The notes beneath the pieces are model-generated. The model searched no databases, was not told the DNA's origin, and saw only the letters and a program-made list of their open reading frames with translations. A stretch of 64,000 nt of DNA, taken from positions 1 through 64,000 of the forward strand of contig WFWT01000112.1 of the NCBI GenBank assembly GCA_015490995.1. The letters are read 5' to 3'. Below are positions 33,912 through 44,206 of this stretch, one piece after another; positions within the stretch are counted from its first letter, which is position 1; every line of letters begins with the position of its first letter. The DNA is from Anaerolineae bacterium. Lineage in GTDB: Bacteria > Chloroflexota > Anaerolineae > JAADDB01. The translations under genes were made by a program, and so were the position numbers.

Positions 33912-34802
33912 GTGAGACACACGGGACCAGACAATCCAAAGGAGGCATATAATCAGGGGGACCAACGAGGAGAGGCCCAAAGCGGCTTTGCCTCTCCTCA
34001 TCTCCACCGTTCTCACATCACCCTTTTACGTGCAGGAGCTGTGCTTAGTTGGATACTGGCCCTTCTTCTCGGCACGATGCTGGTAGCAGGGTGTCAGCCC
34101 TCTCGGCAGAAGGGATTATACGTGGCAGCGGCTGCTAGTCTCGCCCAAACTTTGCCCGACCTCCAAACAGCATTTACGGCTCAGACAGGTATTCCTGTAA
34201 TCCCGGTGTTCAGCAGCTCAGGCAATCTTACCCAACAGATCATCAACGGTGCTCCTTACGACGTCTTCTTATCGGCGGACGAACAGTACATTGAGGCGCT
34301 CATTCAGGGGGGATATATTCGAGCGGAGAGTAAACGCGTGTACGCTTTAGGAACACTGGCTCTCGTCACGTCCACCCGTCATACGCCCCCTATAACCGGC
34401 ATGAGCGACTTGATTCGACCGGAAATTCGCCGGGTGGCCATCGCCAATCCCCAACATGCACCCTACGGCCGGGCCGCTGTGGAGGCACTTCAGCGGACCG
34501 GGGTGTGGGAGAGCATAACGCACAAACTGGTCATCGGTGAGAACGTGCGTCAGGCGCTACAATTTGTGCAAACCGGCAACGCGGACGCGGGCATTGTCGC
34601 CCGCAGCCTGCTACCGGTTTCAGGCATTCACGTGCAGCCTGTCCCCACGGCCTGGCACTCTCCCATTGTGCAAACCGCAGGCATCCTTCGCCGCTCTTCT
34701 CGCTTAGCAGAAGCCCGCCAATTTTTAGACTTTCTCCTAAGCCCAACGGGACAACGTATTCTCCAAGAGCACGGATTCACATCGCCGGAGGCCGTCCCGT
34801 GA
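33912..34802 (+). CDS. modA: Molybdate/tungstate ABC transporter substrate-binding lipoprotein ModA
   Basis: Extracytoplasmic oxyanion-binding protein. After a hydrophobic stretch ending MLVAGC (lipobox) come [18 protein letters not shown] and [25 protein letters not shown], both typical of ModA. The remaining motifs ([18 protein letters not shown]) also fit. The start is unclear: GTG 33912 has GAGGAG upstream; GTG 33876 or a later GTG (34041) are possible. The long n-region before the signal helix contains a 10-bp inverted repeat (GAGGAGAGGC/GCCTCTCCTC, about 33969-34000), so a later start with an untranslated leader cannot be excluded. Overlaps modB. Confidence 0.88.
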   Translation: MRHTGPDNPKEAYNQGDQRGEAQSGFASPHLHRSHITLLRAGAVLSWILALLLGTMLVAGCQPSRQKGLYVAAAASLAQTLPDLQTAFTAQTGIPVIPVFSSSGNLTQQIINGAPYDVFLSADEQYIEALIQGGYIRAESKRVYALGTLALVTSTRHTPPITGMSDLIRPEIRRVAIANPQHAPYGRAAVEALQRTGVWESITHKLVIGENVRQALQFVQTGNADAGIVARSLLPVSGIHVQPVPTAWHSPIVQTAGILRRSSRLAEARQFLDFLLSPTGQRILQEHGFTSPEAVP

Positions 34803-35467
34803 CTTTGGCGCCGTTGTGGCTCTCGCTACAGGTCTCCACCGTAGCTACCGGGCTGACCCTGCTGGTAGGCTTACCTCTAGCCTACTTGCTCGCTCGACGC
34901 CATCATCCGCTTATGAACATGTTAGACGCGATCAGTAACCTGCCCTTAGTGCTCCCTCCCACCGTGTTAGGCTACTACTTGCTGGTGGCCTTCGGTCAAA
35001 GTTCTCCCTTGGGGCGGTGGTTGGACCAGCTAGGTATTCCTCTGGTGTTTACTTGGCGAGGTGCTGTCCTCGCAGCTTGGACGGTGGCCATGCCTTTATT
35101 TTTGCAGGCAGCCGGTGCGGCCTTTGCCACCGTGGATCGGGAGTTAGAAGATGTTGCCCGCACGCTGGGAGAGTCAGAGTGGGGTATTTTCTGGCGTGTC
35201 ACATTACCACTGGCAGCACGAGGTATCCTCGGCGGCACATTGCTTGCTTTCGCCCGTTCCCTAGGCGATTTCGGCACTACGTTAATGGTCGCTGGTAACA
35301 TCCCCGGCCGCACCCAGACCATGGCTATAGCGATTTACGATGCAGTACAGGCCGGTGATCAAGCGCGGGCGAACCTGTTGGTGGGCATTCTCACCATCAC
35401 CGCGATAGCACTTCTCTTTGCCATCCGACAAATGAGCCACCGCTGGGCAGGAAGGAGCACTCGATGA
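34799..35467 (+). CDS. modB: Molybdate/tungstate ABC transporter permease ModB
   Basis: A 222-residue permease with about five helices. The coupling loop [25 protein letters not shown] holds the EAA motif. [14 protein letters not shown] and [16 protein letters not shown] are typical of ModB. GTG start overlaps the modA stop (GTGA). Confidence 0.93.
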   Translation: MTLAPLWLSLQVSTVATGLTLLVGLPLAYLLARRHHPLMNMLDAISNLPLVLPPTVLGYYLLVAFGQSSPLGRWLDQLGIPLVFTWRGAVLAAWTVAMPLFLQAAGAAFATVDRELEDVARTLGESEWGIFWRVTLPLAARGILGGTLLAFARSLGDFGTTLMVAGNIPGRTQTMAIAIYDAVQAGDQARANLLVGILTITAIALLFAIRQMSHRWAGRSTR

Positions 35468-36582
35468 TAGAGGTGTGCCTGCGTCACCACCTTCCAGGAT
35501 TTGTGCTGGATGTCGCCTTCCACACTACGGCGGGGGTCACAGTTCTTTTCGGTCCTTCAGGCGCAGGGAAATCGCTCACCCTCCGCGCGATTGCCGGTCT
35601 ATTCCGCCCCCATGCCGGCCGTGTGGTTGTCCAGGGCGACACATGGCTCGATACCCAACAGAATGTCTGGATCCCTCCCCAACGCCGGAAGGTCGGTTAT
35701 GTGCCTCAGCATTATGGCCTTTTCCCTCACCTAACGGTGCGAGAAAACATCGCGTTTGGCCTGCGACGCTGGCCATCACACCAACGAACCGCACGCGTCG
35801 AGGAACTCCTCACCGTAATGCACTTGCGTGAGCTGGCCAACCGTTATCCTCGCGAGCTTTCGGGGGGACAACAACAGCGGGTCGCCCTTGCCCGTGCCCT
35901 TGCTCCCCGACCCCATGTGCTACTACTGGACGAGGCGCTTGGCGCCCTAGATCCTGTCCTCCGAGAGCAGTTACGAGAGGAAGTGCGCCAGATTCAACGC
36001 CGCTACGCCATCCCGGTCATCCTCATCACCCACGACGTTCACGAAATGGCTGCCATGGCCGACAAAGTGGTCGCCATGCATCATGGCCGGGTAATCCAGG
36101 TAGCTCCCCCGGAGGAAATCTTCCGGCGTCCGGCAACGCCGGCTTTAGCTCGAGCAGTAGGAATGCGCAACCTCTTGACAGGGACAATCCGACATCACAC
36201 AGAAGACATTACAGAAATCGTATGGGCCGGCGGCACCCTTAAGGTCCCTCGGGTCCCTTATCCTCCTCATACACCCGTTCAATTCGGCATTCGCCCCGAG
36301 GATGTGGTCTTTGTACGAGAAGATCGTCCCCTAAAGGCAGCGCACAATGTGTTAACCACTGTTATCGTTGGAGTTCATCCTGCAGCCTTTGACTATATTA
36401 TCACCTTACAACTGGTGAACAACGCTTCAGTACACCTGTACGCTCGACTACCTCACCCTCTGGTACACGAACTTCACCTTCGTCCCGGCCAGCAACGGCG
36501 AATCCTTCTGCGCCGACGGGCCATTCACATTTTCCCACCTGTCGAAGAAGCGCGCTCCTCTAAAGAAGAGGGGGCTTCCTGA
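35464..36582 (+). CDS. modC: Molybdate/tungstate ABC transporter ATPase ModC
   Basis: A 372-residue ATPase. Walker A is [11 protein letters not shown] (about residue 32), the signature [15 protein letters not shown], Walker [12 protein letters not shown] and the H-loop ILITHD. A C-terminal TOBE-like region, ~250-372, resembles oxyanion-sensing domains. The 3' end overlaps the convergent AOR gene by 58 bp. Substrate between molybdate and tungstate is open; the neighbouring AOR favours tungstate. Confidence 0.93.
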   Translation: MIEVCLRHHLPGFVLDVAFHTTAGVTVLFGPSGAGKSLTLRAIAGLFRPHAGRVVVQGDTWLDTQQNVWIPPQRRKVGYVPQHYGLFPHLTVRENIAFGLRRWPSHQRTARVEELLTVMHLRELANRYPRELSGGQQQRVALARALAPRPHVLLLDEALGALDPVLREQLREEVRQIQRRYAIPVILITHDVHEMAAMADKVVAMHHGRVIQVAPPEEIFRRPATPALARAVGMRNLLTGTIRHHTEDITEIVWAGGTLKVPRVPYPPHTPVQFGIRPEDVVFVREDRPLKAAHNVLTTVIVGVHPAAFDYIITLQLVNNASVHLYARLPHPLVHELHLRPGQQRRILLRRRAIHIFPPVEEARSSKEEGAS

Positions 36583-38426
36583 GGCAAGCCAAGCTCGGCC
36601 AACTTATGCGGTGTGGGAATGCCGGTGGCTGGATCCCACCCTCGAGCTTCGTAATACTCCTTCAAAATGGATTCCATATCGGGCAATACCCCTGCCGCGC
36701 TTCCGCTGGGGCGAGGCTCATGGGCTAACCGGTAGGGCAATCGATCGTCCTGAGCCCGCACACCCAACCGTATGTTGATCATACGTTTAAGGTTAAAAAT
36801 GCGCTCGCCGGTACGATACACATCCTCCGCAGTCCACGACCATCCCAAAGCCCGGTTGACCAGCTCCGCGATCATATCCGGTCCAGCATGACCTTTGACG
36901 ATAAAACGGCAAAGCCCTAGGGGATTGTACAAACCAAGATAATCCTGATACCGTTTGGCCATACGGCCCGCTTCCCTGCTGGCGAAACGATCCGCGTGTG
37001 GTTCGTAATAGAGTCCGGGTACCTGTACACCATATCCCTGCCAGTAGCCGCACGATTCCATATGGCATGCCCCCCGGTTAGCCGTCGCGTAGTTGGCTGC
37101 CATATCCACAAAAGCGCGAGGGTCATGATAGGGCACTTCTAACCCTTTGACATGCATGGCGAAGGGCTCGCTCGCCGGTCCTAGGCGTTCGCTCATCCGA
37201 CGCACCCCTTCCGCCAGAAAATCACCAAATCCTTCCCGAAACGCTATCTTACGCACAAGCACAATGACGGTCTCCGGATCTCCCCAACGCAGGGTCAGGC
37301 CATCGGTATCTTGCTCTGTCAACAGCCCTCGCTCAAAGGCCTCCACCGCGAAGGCAATGGACGCGGATGTGGAAATCGTATCTAGCCCGTAATCGTTGCA
37401 CAGAAAGTTGATATAAGCGATGCTCTCTAGATCGTTGTTCAGTAACATGCCGCCGAAGCCGGCGAGCGTCTCGTATTCAGGGCCATGACCGCGCACGCCC
37501 CGGTAAGGTCCTGTCTTGATCTCTACCGCTTTGCCGCAGCCAATAGGACAAGCAAAACAGAATGTATGTTTGACAAAAATCGTTTCCGCAATGCGCTGTC
37601 CGGAAATATCGTACGCTTGGGCCCAAGAGCCATCCCGCCAATTTCGCAGAGGGAGGTCACCATATTCTTCCGTAGCCGGCACGCCCCCTGCAGTCCCCAG
37701 CAAACTGAGTCCCTTGGCATATTCCTTGATCACGGCGTTATCGGCTTTCACAGCATTACGAAACCCCTTCAGATCCGCGTATTGTGGTCGCTCTTTGCCT
37801 CGTACAACAACGGCTTTCAGACGTTTACTCCCCATAACAGCCCCCATGCCGGTTCGACCAGCCATACGAGCGTGCTCAATACCGCCCTGAGCCACGGCAG
37901 CGTAACGCACCAGATGTTCGCCTGCCTGGCCAATACATGCTACCTGGGCCTTTGGGTCCGTCTCAGCTCGCAACACTTCAAACGTCTCGTAATGTCCTTT
38001 CCCCCATAGGTGATGCGCGGGCCGAATTTCTACCTGCCCCGATGTCCCATCGATCCACAGATAAACCGGCTCATCGGCCTCGCCGTCAATCACAATGCCG
38101 TCGTAACCGGCAAAACGTAGCTCTGCACCCCAATGCCCCCCCATGTTGGACTCCCCCCAAATGCCTGTCAGGGGTGAACGCGCACACCAAGAAGTACGAC
38201 AGCCTGTAGGCGCGAAGGTGCCTGTCAACAAGCCGTTGAACACGTATAGGCTATTTTGAGGTGCAAGGGGAGGAAGGTCAGGATCCATTTCCTGCCAGTA
38301 CAACCAGGCAGCGTATCCACTTCCCAGGGCGAATTGACGCACAACGTGCTCGTCAAGAGGCACGTCCTCCCAAGTACGGGTGGTCAAATTAACTCGAAGG
38401 TACTTGCCTGCGTATACCTTGACCAT
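36525..38426 (-). CDS. aor: Aldehyde ferredoxin oxidoreductase (tungsten, AOR family)
   Basis: A 633-residue AOR-family protein that oxidises aldehydes with a tungsto-bispyranopterin and a 4Fe-4S cluster. The N-terminal YAGKYLRVNLTT and the SPLTGIWGESNMGGHWG stretch are typical. Cluster cysteines are visible in FACPIGC and LGLCRF. AGRTGMGAVMGSKRLKAV is pterin-binding. It is divergent from nothing nearby and convergent with modABC, and the mobA gene is in the window. Its physiological aldehyde is unknown. A promoter lies upstream (38524-38553). Confidence 0.93.
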   Translation of the reverse strand: MVKVYAGKYLRVNLTTRTWEDVPLDEHVVRQFALGSGYAAWLYWQEMDPDLPPLAPQNSLYVFNGLLTGTFAPTGCRTSWCARSPLTGIWGESNMGGHWGAELRFAGYDGIVIDGEADEPVYLWIDGTSGQVEIRPAHHLWGKGHYETFEVLRAETDPKAQVACIGQAGEHLVRYAAVAQGGIEHARMAGRTGMGAVMGSKRLKAVVVRGKERPQYADLKGFRNAVKADNAVIKEYAKGLSLLGTAGGVPATEEYGDLPLRNWRDGSWAQAYDISGQRIAETIFVKHTFCFACPIGCGKAVEIKTGPYRGVRGHGPEYETLAGFGGMLLNNDLESIAYINFLCNDYGLDTISTSASIAFAVEAFERGLLTEQDTDGLTLRWGDPETVIVLVRKIAFREGFGDFLAEGVRRMSERLGPASEPFAMHVKGLEVPYHDPRAFVDMAANYATANRGACHMESCGYWQGYGVQVPGLYYEPHADRFASREAGRMAKRYQDYLGLYNPLGLCRFIVKGHAGPDMIAELVNRALGWSWTAEDVYRTGERIFNLKRMINIRLGVRAQDDRLPYRLAHEPRPSGSAAGVLPDMESILKEYYEARGWDPATGIPTPHKLAELGLPQEAPSSLEERASSTGGKM

Positions 38427-38523
38427 GGGTGACCCTCCTTAGTTGCCTACATCACATGAGGGGAGTGAGGGGAGCACAACGACCAAGAGCCCCGTATCAC
38501 CACCTTTCAACGGGACTATACTC

Positions 38524-38553
38524 ATGATACTTCAAAAGGAAAGGACCGCTCAA
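38524..38553 (-). promoter_or_regulatory. Putative promoter of the AOR gene
   Basis: On the minus strand TTGAGC (38548-38553) and TATCAT (38524-38529) are separated by 18 nt, about 95 bp upstream of the AOR start. The gap from 38427 to 38597 shows no other feature. Confidence 0.45.
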
Positions 38554-38597
38554 CTTTAAAGTTCCTTCCTGGAACAATCCCTATGGCATATCCATGT

Positions 38598-40118
38598 TCA
38601 TGGCTCGTACAGCAAATCCAGATAACGTCGGAGCAAGTCATCTACCATGCTGCGGAAAGGAAGGGATGCTGCCATCCCATATACCGGGGCCATTCCTCCT
38701 TCAGATGCCGGCAGTTTTCGGGCGTCCCTGACCGCGGCCTCCAAATCGGTCAGAAATCGCTCCGCTACTCCAGGCACGGTGTGCCGAAGGGTCACAGCGA
38801 TGTGCACCGCGGGGGGAAACTGTAACCCCGTCAGGCGCCATCCCCGACGTTCCATTCCGCCCATTACACGGTAGATGTTGACCTCATCAGAGGTAAACGC
38901 GATGATCCACAGAGGATCGCCCAGAACACGTAACTCCGGGATCGCGCAAATGCCTTCACGAAGGAAGTCAGCGGTCTCCAGAATGCGCCGCGTGGCCTCG
39001 AGGTATCCTCGTTCACCCATGGATATCATGACCGCCCAACAGATAGCCAGCAACGCGCCGGGGCGGCTACCAGCCACGGTCGGAGCCGCGTACAACCCTC
39101 CAGGCCAGTCGGTAGCAGTAAAGTATTGATAACTCCGCCAGTCCGGAGATCGGTACAGAACAACCGATGTGCCCTTGGCCGCGTACCCATACTTGTGCGT
39201 GTCTACCGAGATAGACGTCACACCGGGTAACCGAAAATCATAGGGAGGCACCGGATAGCCTAACTTCTCCGCCCAGGGCAACACGAATCCCCCCAAGCAC
39301 GCGTCTACGTGAAAACCGATGCCCTGTTCCATAGCTAAAGTGGACAACTCGGCAATGGGGTCCACCACCCCGTGGGGAAAAGTAGGTGCAGAGCCTACCA
39401 AAACAACGGTGTTCTTCGTGATGGCCCGCGCCGCTGCGTCCACATCTGCCCGATAATCATCCCTCACCGGATACCGCACCGTTCGCATACCCAGATAATG
39501 CGCGGCTTTGTCGAACGCAGGATGCGCCGTCACGGGTAACACAATTTCAGGTTCAGTCACTCCCCGGGTAGCTCGTGCCCAATCCCGGTACACCTTCATG
39601 GCCAGCAAAATGCTCTCGGTACCCCCCGATGTGACTGTCCCACAGACACGCGCGTCCGGATCCATTGTCTGGGCTGCCTCCGCGCCCAACATCGCCGCGG
39701 TCATGGCCACAATTTCTGCCTCAAATTTGCTCACACTAGGCCACAGGTCCGCGTGCAAGGGATTAGTGTGGGAAGTCAGTGCGTACACCTGATGAATCAA
39801 ACTTGCCAACTCATTCCCGCCGTGATAGACCGTTCCCGATACAAATCCTTGTTGCCAACGCCTCTCCTCCCGCCCCACCATTGCTTGGATCAAGTGCAGC
39901 AGGGTCATCCGATCCCAGCCAGTCTCGGGCAACCGGGTGAAAACCGGCATATCATGGTACGGTTTCAACGCCTGACGCAATTCCTCCAACAAGCGCGTGT
40001 ACTCTCGCTCCATTTGCCGGCGGACAAAGGGCACACGTCGCAACCCGCGCTCTAGGGGCTGAGCCAGCCACGGGGGAATAAAACGGCCAAGTTTCTCCAC
40101 CCATTGCACCAAATCCAT
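38598..40118 (-). CDS. Sphingosine-1-phosphate-lyase-like PLP enzyme
   Basis: A 506-residue PLP-dependent group II decarboxylase-like protein. The domain begins near residue 75 with [11 protein letters not shown]. The Lys is in [15 protein letters not shown], and [14 protein letters not shown] and [13 protein letters not shown] are cofactor-binding motifs. The overall pattern is close to S1P lyase (DPL1) rather than glutamate decarboxylase. It could cleave phospho-sphingoid bases or act on another phospho-amino alcohol. ATG 40118 has GAGGAGG upstream. A terminator and the MBL-rhodanese gene lie upstream. Confidence 0.8.
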   Translation of the reverse strand: MDLVQWVEKLGRFIPPWLAQPLERGLRRVPFVRRQMEREYTRLLEELRQALKPYHDMPVFTRLPETGWDRMTLLHLIQAMVGREERRWQQGFVSGTVYHGGNELASLIHQVYALTSHTNPLHADLWPSVSKFEAEIVAMTAAMLGAEAAQTMDPDARVCGTVTSGGTESILLAMKVYRDWARATRGVTEPEIVLPVTAHPAFDKAAHYLGMRTVRYPVRDDYRADVDAAARAITKNTVVLVGSAPTFPHGVVDPIAELSTLAMEQGIGFHVDACLGGFVLPWAEKLGYPVPPYDFRLPGVTSISVDTHKYGYAAKGTSVVLYRSPDWRSYQYFTATDWPGGLYAAPTVAGSRPGALLAICWAVMISMGERGYLEATRRILETADFLREGICAIPELRVLGDPLWIIAFTSDEVNIYRVMGGMERRGWRLTGLQFPPAVHIAVTLRHTVPGVAERFLTDLEAAVRDARKLPASEGGMAPVYGMAASLPFRSMVDDLLRRYLDLLYEP

Positions 40119-40254
40119 GAAGGCCTCCTCTCGGTCACTGAGGATACCGGATGCCTGAGCGTGAACCCGCGCGCCAGAGGTGTGGAGAATATACCTCAGC
40201 CGGGGCAAACCTTCAAATGGGTCCAAAGAAGCGGAATCACTCTGCAGCCCTTCA

Positions 40255-40312
40255 TAAAAAAAGCCGGGAAGTCCCACGCCCTGCACCCGATACGGGGCAG
40301 ACTTCCCGGCTT
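40255..40312 (-). terminator. Intrinsic terminator after the MBL-rhodanese gene
   Basis: On the minus strand AAGCCGGGAAGTC pairs with GACTTCCCGGCTT (40261-40273 with 40300-40312), and a run of T follows (40256-40262 read as A on the plus strand). The remainder of 40119-40352 has nothing else I can support. Confidence 0.85.
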
Positions 40313-40352
40313 CAGTAATTCAGTAACGTGGAGAAGGGCAACCTTTAGACTG

Positions 40353-41810
40353 CTATCGTCCGGAAGTTTGCAGGCTTTCTACCTGCATCCCATCCCGCCG
40401 TAGGGGCAAACCCAGACGATTCCAGTATAAGATACCGCCCGCTAGGTTCTGCACGTTCTTAACCCCCAATGCCTGAAGCACAGCTGCCGCGATGGCAGAA
40501 CGGTTGCCGGAACGGCAATACAACAGGATGGGTTTGTCCTGGGGAATGTCCTGCACCCGTTCGGGCAAATATCCCAGCATGATGTGCTGGGCGTTGGGAA
40601 GATGGCCGGTCATGTGGACCTCTGCCGCACTGCGCACATCGATCACGGTGACCTCGCCGTTCAGAACCTGCTGGACAACCTCCTGCGGAAACACCGTGGG
40701 ATATTGTTCCAGGGGATGCCCCGCTGCCTCCCATTCCTGAATCACCGTCGGTGCCGCGTAACCAACTACCCGGTCCAAGCCGATGCTAATTAACGCGCGC
40801 ACCGCGTCGGTAACCATGGCAGGACTCACAATGAGGTATATATCCCGATCGTAAGGCAAGAACCAACCCGCCCAGGTCGTAAAGCCCTCATCCAGAGGGA
40901 TATTAAGGGTGCCCGGAATATGACCTGCGCCAAAATCCTGGGTAGGACGGGTGTCCACCACCACCGCCCCGGCTTCCAACGCGGCTTTCAAGGCTGACAG
41001 AGAGACAGATGTGGGTTGAGGCAAACTGTGCAACACGGCTCTATCCTCCTTGTTCAAACGTTTCATCATGGCAAAATATCGTGGGGGTTCAGGTTGATCG
41101 GCCAACAACCAGCGCACAAAGGCTTCTTCGTCCTCGAATTGCAAGCCTGGGTTAGTCAACTTTTCGTAGCCGACGGTGGAAGAGGGCACAGCCCCGAGGC
41201 CTTTACCACAGGCGCTGCCCGCGCCGTGAGCAGGCCACACCTGAAGGAAATCGGGAAGCTCCTTAAAGCGTTGCAAAGACCGGAACATCTGCCGCGCGCC
41301 CGCTTCGGCCGTTCCAGAGATACCCGCAGCTTTCTCTAACAGGTCCGGCCGCCCTACCGAGCCCACGAACACGAAATCCCCAGTGAAGATACCCATGGGC
41401 ACATCACTGGCCGCCGTATCCGTAAGGAGCAAGGATATGTGCTCCGGTGTGTGCCCTGGAGTGTGCATAACGGTAAATCGCAATCGCCCGATGGAAAAAG
41501 TATCCCCATCCTTCAACAAGGTGTGAGGGTACTTGGGAGCAAACGTGTACTTCCAGGCTTCATCCCCCTCATCCGAGAGATACAAGTGAGCACCGACCCG
41601 TTCCGATAACTCCCTTGACCCCGAAAGAAAATCCGCGTGAATGTGTGTCTCCACCGCGGCCACGATGCGCATCCCTTCCGCGCGTGCAGCATCCAAATAC
41701 ACGTCAACATCTCGGCCCGGATCGACCACAATTGCCTCGCCGGTCGCCTGACAACCGACCAGGTACGACGCGTGGGCCAACCTTCGGTCATAGAAATACC
41801 GTAACAACAT
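40353..41810 (-). CDS. MBL-fold hydrolase with two rhodanese domains (persulfide dioxygenase/CstB-like)
   Basis: A 485-residue three-domain protein. Residues ~1-235 are a metallo-beta-lactamase fold with THIHADFLSG, HTPGHTPEHI and the FTGDFVFVGSVGRPDL metal-ligand stretch, as in persulfide dioxygenases. Residues ~275-365 are a rhodanese without catalytic Cys (LIVSPAMVTDA). Residues ~370-475 are a second rhodanese with Cys in LLYCRSGNRSA. Order and the inactive first rhodanese match CstB-like sulfur-detoxifying enzymes. ATG 41810 follows GGGAGG. It probably oxidises protein- or glutathione-like persulfides to sulfite. Confidence 0.88.
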   Translation of the reverse strand: MLLRYFYDRRLAHASYLVGCQATGEAIVVDPGRDVDVYLDAARAEGMRIVAAVETHIHADFLSGSRELSERVGAHLYLSDEGDEAWKYTFAPKYPHTLLKDGDTFSIGRLRFTVMHTPGHTPEHISLLLTDTAASDVPMGIFTGDFVFVGSVGRPDLLEKAAGISGTAEAGARQMFRSLQRFKELPDFLQVWPAHGAGSACGKGLGAVPSSTVGYEKLTNPGLQFEDEEAFVRWLLADQPEPPRYFAMMKRLNKEDRAVLHSLPQPTSVSLSALKAALEAGAVVVDTRPTQDFGAGHIPGTLNIPLDEGFTTWAGWFLPYDRDIYLIVSPAMVTDAVRALISIGLDRVVGYAAPTVIQEWEAAGHPLEQYPTVFPQEVVQQVLNGEVTVIDVRSAAEVHMTGHLPNAQHIMLGYLPERVQDIPQDKPILLYCRSGNRSAIAAAVLQALGVKNVQNLAGGILYWNRLGLPLRRDGMQVESLQTSGR

Positions 41811-42080
41811 GTTCGTCACCTCCCGCGCTAAGTGTCCCTTACTCCCTGCGTTACTCCCTCGCAGGCCCAGTCCCGGTCCCAAAAGCACGTTGCAAAAGGC
41901 ACTGTATTGGATGCACTTTATCCGAAAAAGTTTCACCCATCGAGGGGAGAAGGCCCCCGTTTTTCCCTGTTACTGCCATCACTTGCCAAACATGGTAGGA
42001 TGCGACACAATCCCCACAGTACGGCACGGTGTTCCAAGCACCGGCCCCATCAACTTTCAAGCACAACAGGAGGTGGGACA
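41811..42080. other. Divergent promoter region (MBL-rhodanese / lysW)
   Basis: A 270-bp gap between divergent genes. A possible -10 (TAGGAT, about 41997-42002) faces lysW, but no clear -35 stands at the expected spacing. No gene or RNA is recognised. Confidence 0.35.
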
Positions 42081-42254
42081 ATGGCCACATTTACTGCCGA
42101 ATGCCCGGAATGCGGGGCGGAGATCACCTTGCAGGACGCGGTCGAAGCGGAATTGGTCGTATGCCCGGAATGTGGTGTGGAACTCGAGGTAGTCAGCCTG
42201 GATCCTCCACGCCTGGACGTGGCGCCAGAAGAAGAAGAGGACTGGGGAGAATGA
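42081..42254 (+). CDS. lysW: Amino-group carrier protein LysW
   Basis: A 57-residue carrier protein. The N-terminal half has two CPEC motifs (zinc ribbon: [10 protein letters not shown] and [10 protein letters not shown]). The acidic C-terminus ends EDWGE, the invariant tail whose terminal Glu carries the substrate on its gamma-carboxylate. RBS AGGAGG precedes ATG 42081. lysX follows after 112 bp. LysZ is ~40 kb away. Confidence 0.96.
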   Translation: MATFTAECPECGAEITLQDAVEAELVVCPECGVELEVVSLDPPRLDVAPEEEEDWGE

Positions 42255-42366
42255 GCGTCTCTTCAAGCCCATGAGGCACGGGCAGCCCTCAGGGGCGTCC
42301 TCCCGACCGATAAGTCCGTGAACCACGAACAATCAATCTCTGCACAGAACCGGCGGAGGCTCACCC

Positions 42367-43266
42367 ATGTTGGTTGGCATTCTACATTCTTTGATTCGCA
42401 AAGACGAAAAAATGCTCATGGAAGCCCTGACCCAACGGGGAGTGGCATTCGAGCTGATAGACGACCGCAAGGTCGTCTTTGACCTCCAAGCTAATGGCTT
42501 TGAGCGTTTTGACGTGATCTTAGAACGGTGCATTAATCACAGTCGGGCGTTGTACGCTCTTCACATCCTCAACGACTGGGGTATTCCCACGGTTAACACC
42601 GCGCAAGTGGCGGAAATATGCGGCAACAAGCTGCTCACCACCAGCGCGCTGGTGCGGCACGGCGTCCCTACCCCACGGGTCAAGGTGGCCTTCACGCCGG
42701 AGAGTGCGCTGGAAGCTATAGAGGAAATGGGGTATCCGGTGGTTCTTAAACCGGCCATCGGCTCATGGGGCCGACTGTTAAGCAAGATCAACGACCGAGA
42801 AGCGGCTGAAGCTGTCCTAGAACACAAGAAAATCCTGGGCACGTACCATCATTCCATCTTCTACATCCAAGAGTACATCCACAAACCCGGCCGGGATATC
42901 CGGGCCTTTGTGGTCGGAGACGAAACCATTGCGGCGATTTATCGAACGTCCGACCACTGGATTACCAACACTGCCCGGGGGGGACGGGCGAGCAATTGCC
43001 CGGTTACACCTGAACTCAACGACCTATGTCTGCGGGCTGCTCGTGCGGTGGGAGGAGGCGTGCTCGCCATCGATATCCTGGAAGACCCAGATCGCGGTTA
43101 CCTGGTCAACGAGGTCAATTACACAATGGAATTCAAGAACAGCGTGGAACCCACCGGGGTGGACATTCCCGGCAAAATCGTGGACTTCGTCATTCGAGTC
43201 GCAAAAGAGGGTTGGGAGCGAGCCAACGGGTGGGAACCGACAACCGTCACCGCAGAAAGGGTGTAA
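42367..43266 (+). CDS. lysX: LysW ligase LysX (ATP-grasp)
   Basis: A 299-residue ATP-grasp enzyme that joins alpha-aminoadipate (or glutamate) to the LysW C-terminus. [14 protein letters not shown] at the N-terminus, [16 protein letters not shown] (ATP-binding), YIQEYI and [18 protein letters not shown] are characteristic. Aminoadipate/glutamate preference (LysX versus ArgX) is not assigned. GGCGGAGG precedes ATG 42367. Confidence 0.93.
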   Translation: MLVGILHSLIRKDEKMLMEALTQRGVAFELIDDRKVVFDLQANGFERFDVILERCINHSRALYALHILNDWGIPTVNTAQVAEICGNKLLTTSALVRHGVPTPRVKVAFTPESALEAIEEMGYPVVLKPAIGSWGRLLSKINDREAAEAVLEHKKILGTYHHSIFYIQEYIHKPGRDIRAFVVGDETIAAIYRTSDHWITNTARGGRASNCPVTPELNDLCLRAARAVGGGVLAIDILEDPDRGYLVNEVNYTMEFKNSVEPTGVDIPGKIVDFVIRVAKEGWERANGWEPTTVTAERV

Positions 43267-43280
43267 CCTGAATCCTTGGC

Positions 43281-44063
43281 ATGCTGACCATGAGCACCCA
43301 TCACCTTACGTTTGGCCCGGCAACATCTCGCCTCAAATGGCGAGGAACACCTTGGATAATACTCCTGTTTATACTCGGTGGCCTGATCTTCCAGGCCCGT
43401 GGTGGACGTCCCCTTCTTCAGAAGGACGTTGCGCTTCCGACAAAGGAACCTCCCCATCGGGTGTGGATTATCGGGGACAGTATCACGCGTGGGTTACACG
43501 CGTCCTCCGACGGAACCACATACCGCACTCGCATCTTTCTGGCTTTAGGGGAACGCTATCCCGCCCAAATTTACGCCACCTTCTGGCAAGGGGTGTGCAC
43601 CCTCGGCCGATTAGAACAACGGTGGGGACAATGGCCCGGCCGTCCGGACGTGCTGTTCCTGGAACTGGGCATTAACGATGTCTCGCGCAACCCCAACTGC
43701 CCTCAAATTCCGGAGGGACAATGGGCGGAACGCTATGGGGCTATGCTTGACCGTATCCGCAGGGACGCGCCGGGGGTCTTCATCGTGGTCGGCACGTTGC
43801 CTTGGCCGGGATGGAAACGGGGAACGTCACGTTACCAAAAAGCACTTCTGTACAATGAATGGATTCGGGAAGCAGCCCAGGCACGCGACATCCCGGTAGC
43901 TGACCTGTGGGAAGCCATGGAAGGCCGCACCGAACTCCTCTCCCGACCGGAAGAGGCCAGCGCGTTTCCCCCTGCATACCGAGGCGATGGTTTCCACCCG
44001 AACGATCAGGGGCATCGGGTCATTGCTGAAACGTTCCTGCAAGCGTACTGGTCCCAACCCTGA
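43281..44063 (+). CDS. SGNH/GDSL-type esterase, membrane-anchored
   Basis: A 260-residue protein with an N-terminal helix (WIILLFILGGLIFQA, about residues 25-40). The SGNH blocks are visible: IIGDSIT (block I, catalytic Ser), ELGINDV (block III, Asn) and DGFHPNDQGH (block V, Asp/His). It likely hydrolyses an ester on an extracytoplasmic lipid or polysaccharide. The start could also be ATG 43290; neither has a strong ribosome binding site. Confidence 0.82.
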   Translation: MLTMSTHHLTFGPATSRLKWRGTPWIILLFILGGLIFQARGGRPLLQKDVALPTKEPPHRVWIIGDSITRGLHASSDGTTYRTRIFLALGERYPAQIYATFWQGVCTLGRLEQRWGQWPGRPDVLFLELGINDVSRNPNCPQIPEGQWAERYGAMLDRIRRDAPGVFIVVGTLPWPGWKRGTSRYQKALLYNEWIREAAQARDIPVADLWEAMEGRTELLSRPEEASAFPPAYRGDGFHPNDQGHRVIAETFLQAYWSQP

Positions 44064-44206
44064 GGTTCCCATCGCCAACGCCTTGTGGAGAGCATGCACA
44101 TTTGCCAACGGAAGGCGACCGCGAGTACAATTGAAGTCAGTCAAGTACGGGCGGTGCGCCCACAGGGGCCCGACACCGCAGCATAGCGCACCACCGGAAG
44201 CCGTTC

